Assembly (NCBI GenBank): GCA_964016985.1
Contig: OZ024821.1
Coordinates: 123,812,035-123,876,034, forward strand
Length of the DNA: 64,000 nt
Direction: 5' to 3'
Origin: Anodontia alba
Taxonomy: Eukaryota > Mollusca > Bivalvia > Lucinida > Lucinidae
Below are positions 63,721 to 64,000 of the stretch, one piece after another. The notes beneath the pieces were generated by a model. The model was not told the origin of the DNA, did no database searches, and was given only the letters and a program-made list of their open reading frames with translations. Made by a program: the position numbers and the translations under genes. Every line of letters begins with the position of its first letter. The first letter of the stretch is position 1.

Positions 63721-64000
63721 GGGGGGGGGGGGGGGGAAAGAGAGTACATACCTTATTGAAAGTATAATTATCCCAATACAACAACTTTCAGTCATCCCTA
63801 ACTTTGCTCGGTGTGTTGAAGCCTTCAAACGGTATTAATCGCTTCTAGTTGCACGAGACAGTTACAGACAGCACGAGCTTTTATATCCCAACGAGGCTAT
63901 CCCTCACTAAATTCGCGGACTGTCTCAGGTAATAACGGTCATCCTGACCGATATCCCAGCTATTACAACTGAAAGGATTCTATGCAGACCGATTACCTTC
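63665..64000. other. (GA)n and G-run, then non-coding sequence
   Basis: (GA)n of about 48 bases at 63669-63717 and a G-run at 63719-63737. The frames across it (Arg-Glu or Ser-Leu repeats) are artefacts. 63740-64000 shows no recognised feature. Confidence 0.7.

Overview
The window looks like nuclear DNA of an invertebrate, most likely a bivalve mollusc. It has spliced coding exons with GT-AG borders, dense short palindromic (MITE-like) elements, tRNA-derived SINEs, minisatellites, and decayed DIRS, Penelope-like, LINE and mariner elements. Operons, bacterial ribosome sites and organelle genes are absent. The mollusc assignment rests on my recollection of similar repeats in bivalve genomes and is an inference.

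Only one ordinary host gene can be supported. It is a three-exon, plus-strand BTB/POZ gene with coding parts at 27932-28126, 33516-33726 and 36302-36696, giving 266 codons plus stop. Its two introns (about 5.4 and 2.6 kb) are packed with mobile elements, including a Helitron-like element nested in a TIR element, a SINE, four copies of one MITE family and a LINE fragment on the opposite strand.

Layout: 1-27.8 kb is gene-free and consists of MITEs, tandem arrays, SINEs and a Penelope-like retroelement remnant (23.5-25.2 kb). 27.9-36.7 kb is the BTB gene. 36.8-44.5 kb holds repeats, a 54-bp minisatellite and a foldback element. 44.6-47.9 kb is a DIRS-like retrotransposon whose gag carries a 448-bp TIR element. 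50.0-51.9 kb is a LINE remnant split by two MITEs. 52.56-53.87 kb is a nearly complete but broken mariner, followed by a second LINE fragment (54.6-55.3 kb). 56.9-61.9 kb is a 41-bp satellite in two arms of opposite orientation. The last 2 kb are simple repeats. A 200-N gap at 5150-5349 has identical 83-bp flanks.

The most interesting signals are: a MITE family of about 280 bp that inserts with no target-site duplication, shown by two insertions in one LINE reading frame; several MITE families with different ends that share one layout, a TTTTTCTTATTT-flanked central palindrome; families sharing CCCAG...CTGGG ends but carrying different repeated cores; and a head-to-head satellite. I could run no similarity search. 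Family names come from recognised motifs and layout only.
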